DNA of 64,000 nt from Lineus longissimus (lineage: Eukaryota; Nemertea; Pilidiophora; Heteronemertea; Lineidae): positions 11,417,501 to 11,481,500 of the forward strand of contig NC_088310.1 of NCBI RefSeq assembly GCF_910592395.1. The letters run 5' to 3'. Numbering within the stretch: the first letter of the stretch is position 1; the number at the start of each line of letters is the position of its first letter. Shown here one piece after another: positions 60,209 through 64,000 of the stretch. A program made the translations under genes and the position numbers. The notes under the pieces are model-generated. The model was not told the origin of the DNA. It did not search any database and was given only the letters and a program-made list of their open reading frames with translations.

Positions 60209-61530
60209 TAAGTAATTAGTGACTTTCAGCACCGTCAAAACGTATCACGTAATCGTATGAAAGATACGTATGGCGCCTACGGGTAAGTAATACTATAAGT
60301 GAACAGCTAAAGAATTAGTACGTTGCAATGAAAACGCCTCTAATTTCTCAAAAAAAACCCACATCAACGTAATCTTCTTTTTGCCTGATACATGTATCAG
60401 GCAAAATGAAAATCAACCGTGGATAATCGTTGAATATATATATCATACTTCTTAAGTTTCATTAACACTAAGCGGGGGGGGGGGGGTAGCTGGGGTGAGG
60501 AAAAGGAACCGGCAAACTTTTCTTACCTGCCGTAGACGGCACCGACGAGGGAACTGTTGGTTGCTTGGTTGGAAGTTGTGGTGTTACAGCTGGATCTGTT
60601 ACGGTCGTTATTGAAGTCGTCGTTGGATCTGTTGGCGCTACTGTAGTTTGGGTTGTGGTTGACGCTGTAGTTGGATACGTCGAGGGCACTGAAGCCGCTG
60701 TCATGGCTGTTGTAGTCGTGATTGTTGTTGGATCTGTTGTTGACGAGAAATAAGTAATTAGTGCTTTTCAGCACCGTCAAAACGTATCACGTACCCGTAT
60801 GAAAAATACGTAAGGCGCCTACGGGTAAGTGATAGGTAGGATAATTCATCAGTGCGCAATTTGTGAACAGATAAAGAATTAGTACGTGGCAATAAAAACG
60901 CCTCTACACATCAACGTAATCTTGAATATTTCTCAAACCATGATCGATATAGCGACGGAAGATGATAGAAGTCTCAATTTAGCTGAAAAATGCAAGTTGA
61001 ATTGTTCAATATCGTATGTACTGCTTCCCGCTTTAAAAGTTCTTGAGTTTTCTGTATGCTTCTGCGGTAGCATGTGTCGTCCAAACTACACAAACTGATG
61101 ACGTCGTTTGCAAAATCGATAGGGATACGTTGTACGGGCTGGAGATTCGACGGTGCTGAAAGACTCTACTGTATATTGAAAGGTCAAAACTGGTATATTC
61201 AAAAAGATATCCTAATGAACATCACGACGATTTCTGGTGCTCGACTTCTAACTTACCCAGGAGTGTTAGTATATTTGACTGGTCAGCTTAATCATTGCTA
61301 TAAGTCACAAGCACCGTTTCACTGTTGATGCCATGGTTTGCTAATTAGCATGTAATGTGGGTCTCTAAAGTTTTAGAAGTAAATAAATCCGCTCTATTAA
61401 CCAGTCTTTTTATTATTGATTATATCATATCAGTTAACAGTACATGTATCACTTTTATCAGGCAAAATGAAAATCAACCGTGGATAATCGTTAAATATAT
61501 ACATGTATGTCATACTTCTTAAATTTGAAT
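60209..61530. repeat. Mosaic local duplications flanking the Thr/Pro-rich exons
   Basis: CAGCACCGTCAAAACGTATC with its neighbours occurs at about 60230 and 60768. GAACAG(C/A)TAAAGAATTAGTACG occurs at 60301 and 60862. GGCAAAATGAAAATCAACCG followed by TGGATAATCGTT occurs near 60399 and 61461. The spacings differ, so several separate duplications or rearrangements built the region. Confidence 0.8.
60527..60733 (-). CDS. Thr/Pro/Ser-rich exon, copy 1 (mucin-like)
   Basis: An exon between an AG acceptor at 60734-60735 and a GTAAG donor at 60522-60526 (minus strand), 207 nt, phase 1 at both ends. It encodes a low-complexity, probably O-glycosylated segment (SVPSTYPTTASTTTQTTVAP, then QLPTKQPTVPSSVPSTAG). 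Copy 2 lies 1.1 kb upstream in the gene's sense. The adjacent folded-domain exons were not found in the window. A symmetric phase 1-1 exon is typical of shuffled extracellular modules. Confidence 0.6.
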
Positions 61531-61625
61531 AATGTACTATTTCGACAGCTTCTAAACCAATAAAGGCATCAACACTTAGCAAGGGTAGCTGGGGTGAGGA
61601 AAAGGAACCGGCAAACTTTTCTTAC

Positions 61626-61895
61626 CTGCCGTAGACGGCACTGACGAGGGAACTGTTGGTTGCTTGGTTGGAAGTTGTGGTGTTACAGCTGGATCTGTTA
61701 CGGTCGTTATTGAAGTCGTCGTTGGATCTGTTGGTGCTACTGTAGTTTGGGTTGTAGTTGACGCTGTAGTTGGATACGTCGAGGGCACTGAAGCCACTGT
61801 CATGGCTGTTGTAGTCGGTGGTATTGTTGTTGGAATTGTTGTTGATACTGTAGGTTTTGTATTAGGCGGCGTCGTATTCACAGAAATTTTATCAT
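61626..61895 (-). CDS. Thr/Pro/Ser-rich exon, copy 2 (mucin-like)
   Basis: 270 nt between an acceptor (AG at 61896-61897) and a GTAAG donor (61621-61625), again phase 1-1. The 3' two-thirds are nearly identical to copy 1, and the 5' part is longer (NTTPPNTKPTVSTTIPTTIP). It encodes an extended Thr/Pro stalk for a secreted or membrane protein. The two copies could be tandem exons of one gene or an unequal-crossover product. Confidence 0.65.
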
Positions 61896-61904
61896 CTTAA
61901 TAAA

Positions 61905-62690
61905 ACGAAAACGACATTATTGCTATTAAAACTAGATTACTTGTATCATGGGAAGTTTCATCGCAACTAAATATCAATTATGAAATGATCGTAGGCTAAA
62001 TGAATACATTGCTGTTGTGTAATTATCATTTCTTTTATCTGATAAGGTGATAGTACATCTCATCTGAGGAAAATTTGATGTAAAGGTAATGGTAATGTCA
62101 GTGCGAAATATTGCACTGCTGGTACAGTAGTAGTGCCATTCCTTCTAAATATTACTAATACAGTAGTGCTGTATCACTACATTCATTGCATACATCACTA
62201 ATGCAGTGGTGGTATGATTCATTACCTAGAATGATGCAATAGCAGTGTATTGTTATGTTGCACCATTCTGGATAATGTCCCTTATTTGATGTTCCGCAGA
62301 CATGAAGTGTAGAATGTTAATTGAACCAGTTTTTTTACCACTGACATATCTTAAAAGATATTGTTCATATGGGCACATAAGACCTACCAGTGGAACAGCC
62401 GGTTATTTCTACTGATTTCACAATCCTGTCTGTGGCTGAACATATTGAAAATTTTGCTGGACATTCGAAGAACAGTCCCAGATTTGATAAGACTATAGGA
62501 AATTTCGTCCATTCGAATTCAATATATTTTGGCCTGTCGATTTCATGTGAGTGGACATTGTCCTAGAAGAAAAAAGTGCGACATATAGAAGTCATTGTAG
62601 GGTATAATCAGATAAGTTTATGCGAGATAAAGGTAAAACTATACATTATTCTGTGTGATACCATTTGTCTAACTATAAAAATGTACTGAC
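61905..62690. other. Gene-free stretch, nothing recognised
   Basis: No supported ORF. Short self-complementary CACTGCTG/CAGTAGTG-type words occur around 62110-62210 but form no clear hairpin. Confidence 0.35.
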
Positions 62691-62692
62691 AT

Positions 62693-62932
62693 CGGTTTGA
62701 CTAAAGATTGCATTACCAATTTATAAGCATTAATTAAACCATCACAACACGTATGCCCTTAAATTGCCTAAACACATTGCAACATATTCCTGGGAAACTA
62801 ATTTCACTAATGACACCGGTTCGGCTAAAGATTGCAGTACCAACTTAAGCATTATCCAAACCATCACAACACGTGTGCCCTTAAATTGTCTTAACACATT
62901 GCGACGTGCATGACTGTATTCCTGGGAAACTG
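62693..62932. repeat. ~122-bp direct repeat, two copies
   Basis: Both copies contain CTAAAGATTGCA, ACCATCACAACACGT, TGCCCTTAAATTG and TTCCTGGGAAACT in order, beginning near 62695 and 62817. They are diverged by small indels. The minus-strand ORF across them is a by-product. Confidence 0.8.
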
Positions 62933-62934
62933 AA

Positions 62935-63638
62935 ATCAAAAGGGAATTTCGCACGACCAGAGCTTTAGCTTACTTTCGACACTTTCTTCTCGGGTGCTGA
63001 AAAATGCACATTCTCATTTCCCGTTTATATGTCAGACGCAGATCAATTATCAATATTCGCCCTTACTGATGATAATTTGAACCATAAGGGCCGCAATATG
63101 CTTCAATGCAAAAACTCGCGTAAGACTTGATGATGCATTGTTGCTTTGATACCGACTGAGACGCGCAATGGCCATTGTATTGATCGTACAAAATTCACTT
63201 CAATTTCTTTCTCGTTTAGTCTATTAAACGAGACTCTATCAAATAAAGAATCAGACAACTAGGGAACATATGGTTTCAACATCAAAGCCACCGCCCATTC
63301 CCAAAGACGCACGTTGGGACAGAGCTCTCTCGAGTCACGCGTATAGACCCAAACCAATTCCGCACTACTGGGACTTGAACAATCTTCGATAAGCTGATCA
63401 TAGTCTTTACAAATGCCCCGTTTTAAAGCAAACGCCAGTTTCAAATTCACTGACTTCTATAAAACTTCTCTGAAATAGTGTCAAAGACAACATTGTTATG
63501 AAAAGCGATATGTTTCGTCTTTTACTTTTCGAGAGTTATGAGAAGTAGTGATGACACTGATTTGAGAATACTTTTGGAAATACGTTATTCTATAAAAGAC
63601 CAGTTCACTTTATGGCAGATTAGTAAAGGTTGATTGCC
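62935..63638. other. Gene-free stretch, nothing recognised
   Basis: Short minus ORF at 63259-63450 without motifs; no repeat seen. Confidence 0.3.
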
Positions 63639-63640
63639 CT

Positions 63641-64000
63641 GTGGGGGACCTAGTTTTGGCTCTCCTCAAACATAATACAAAGGGTACGATCGTTGAGCGT
63701 TTAAGGTCGCTGGGTTTCTCTCCCGTTGGGGTGGCCCTGGGCGGATCCACCCCCTCCTCCGATGTCCCTCACGGGGAATGTGGTGTCCTGGATTCTCTCA
63801 GGGCCCTCCTGACGGCGAGGGATTTCAGCAACCCGAAGACACAATCGTTCAAGCTTACAAAGCTTATGCTAAAGGCCTTTTGACTTAACTTTTGCACAAT
63901 TTTAAATGCTGTTTGTGTGTAACGTGTTGTATTATTGTAATTTCTGTTCTCCTTTTAGGAGGGCAATAAACTTTATTCATTTAGCTGCTTCTATTCTTCC
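63641..64000 (+). mobile_element. Unassigned ORF end plus probable retroelement 3' end (partial)
   Basis: An open frame (63641-63883, no ATG at its start) ends KTQSFKLTKLMLKAF. About 100 bp of AT-rich sequence follows, then GGAGGGCAATAAACTTTATTC, which looks like a LINE or SINE 3' terminus with a polyadenylation-like AATAAA. I do not recognise the protein; its position suggests the C-terminus of a retroelement ORF. Confidence 0.35.

Overview
The window looks like nuclear DNA of a marine invertebrate. It has spliced genes with GT-AG introns, abundant non-LTR retrotransposon remnants, a KDZ-type transposase, foldback/MITE elements, minisatellites and an endogenous adintovirus/Maverick-like fragment. 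A mollusc, annelid, brachiopod or invertebrate deuterostome would all fit; I cannot fix the phylum from the sequence alone. There are few intact host genes, and most of the window is repeat. Layout: (1) 1-1779 is the 3' part of an ORF joining a USP-type (C19) and a ULP/SENP-type (C48) cysteine protease, followed by a polyadenylation signal. (2) About 1.88-26.94 kb is one uninterrupted tandem array of a 49-bp unit, roughly 510 copies in two intermixed variant types with higher-order duplications. At both edges a longer, apparently ancestral 66-bp form survives. (3) 26.9-29.2 kb holds a frameshifted SGNH/esterase-like ORF and then a 5'-truncated non-LTR retrotransposon with a hexanucleotide tail. 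(4) 29.2-37.7 kb is gene-poor. It carries several unrelated tandem arrays (82 bp, about 167 bp, 7 bp, about 230 bp and 88 bp units), one orphan satellite monomer, and a 225-bp foldback element between TTAA sites. (5) 38.1-42.0 kb on the minus strand holds a tRNA-like SINE head and the 3' exons of a KDZ transposase gene. (6) 42.3-48.7 kb on the minus strand is a virus-derived block: a broken protein-primed-type DNA polymerase B, small ORFs, a DUF4326-like ORF, a penton-like capsid protein and a dUTPase with all five motifs. Polymerase homology stops just before the palm, and no integrase, packaging ATPase, hexon or adenain was recognised. (7) 49.9-51.9 kb has a 180-bp direct repeat, unassigned ORFs and a LINE endonuclease remnant. 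(8) 52.7-53.3 kb is a CAATTGCCCC foldback region with long G runs. (9) 53.6-56.7 kb encodes a three-exon class A GPCR, the best-supported complete host gene here; its intron 2 contains MITE-like sequence. (10) 57.8-64 kb contains more LINE 3' ends, a four-fold palindromic element, and two duplicated Thr/Pro/Ser-rich exons (minus strand, phase 1-1). The genes do not form one pathway. The only block with a shared history is the viral one, where capsid, replication and nucleotide-metabolism genes share a strand. All assignments come from motif recognition by eye, without database searches.
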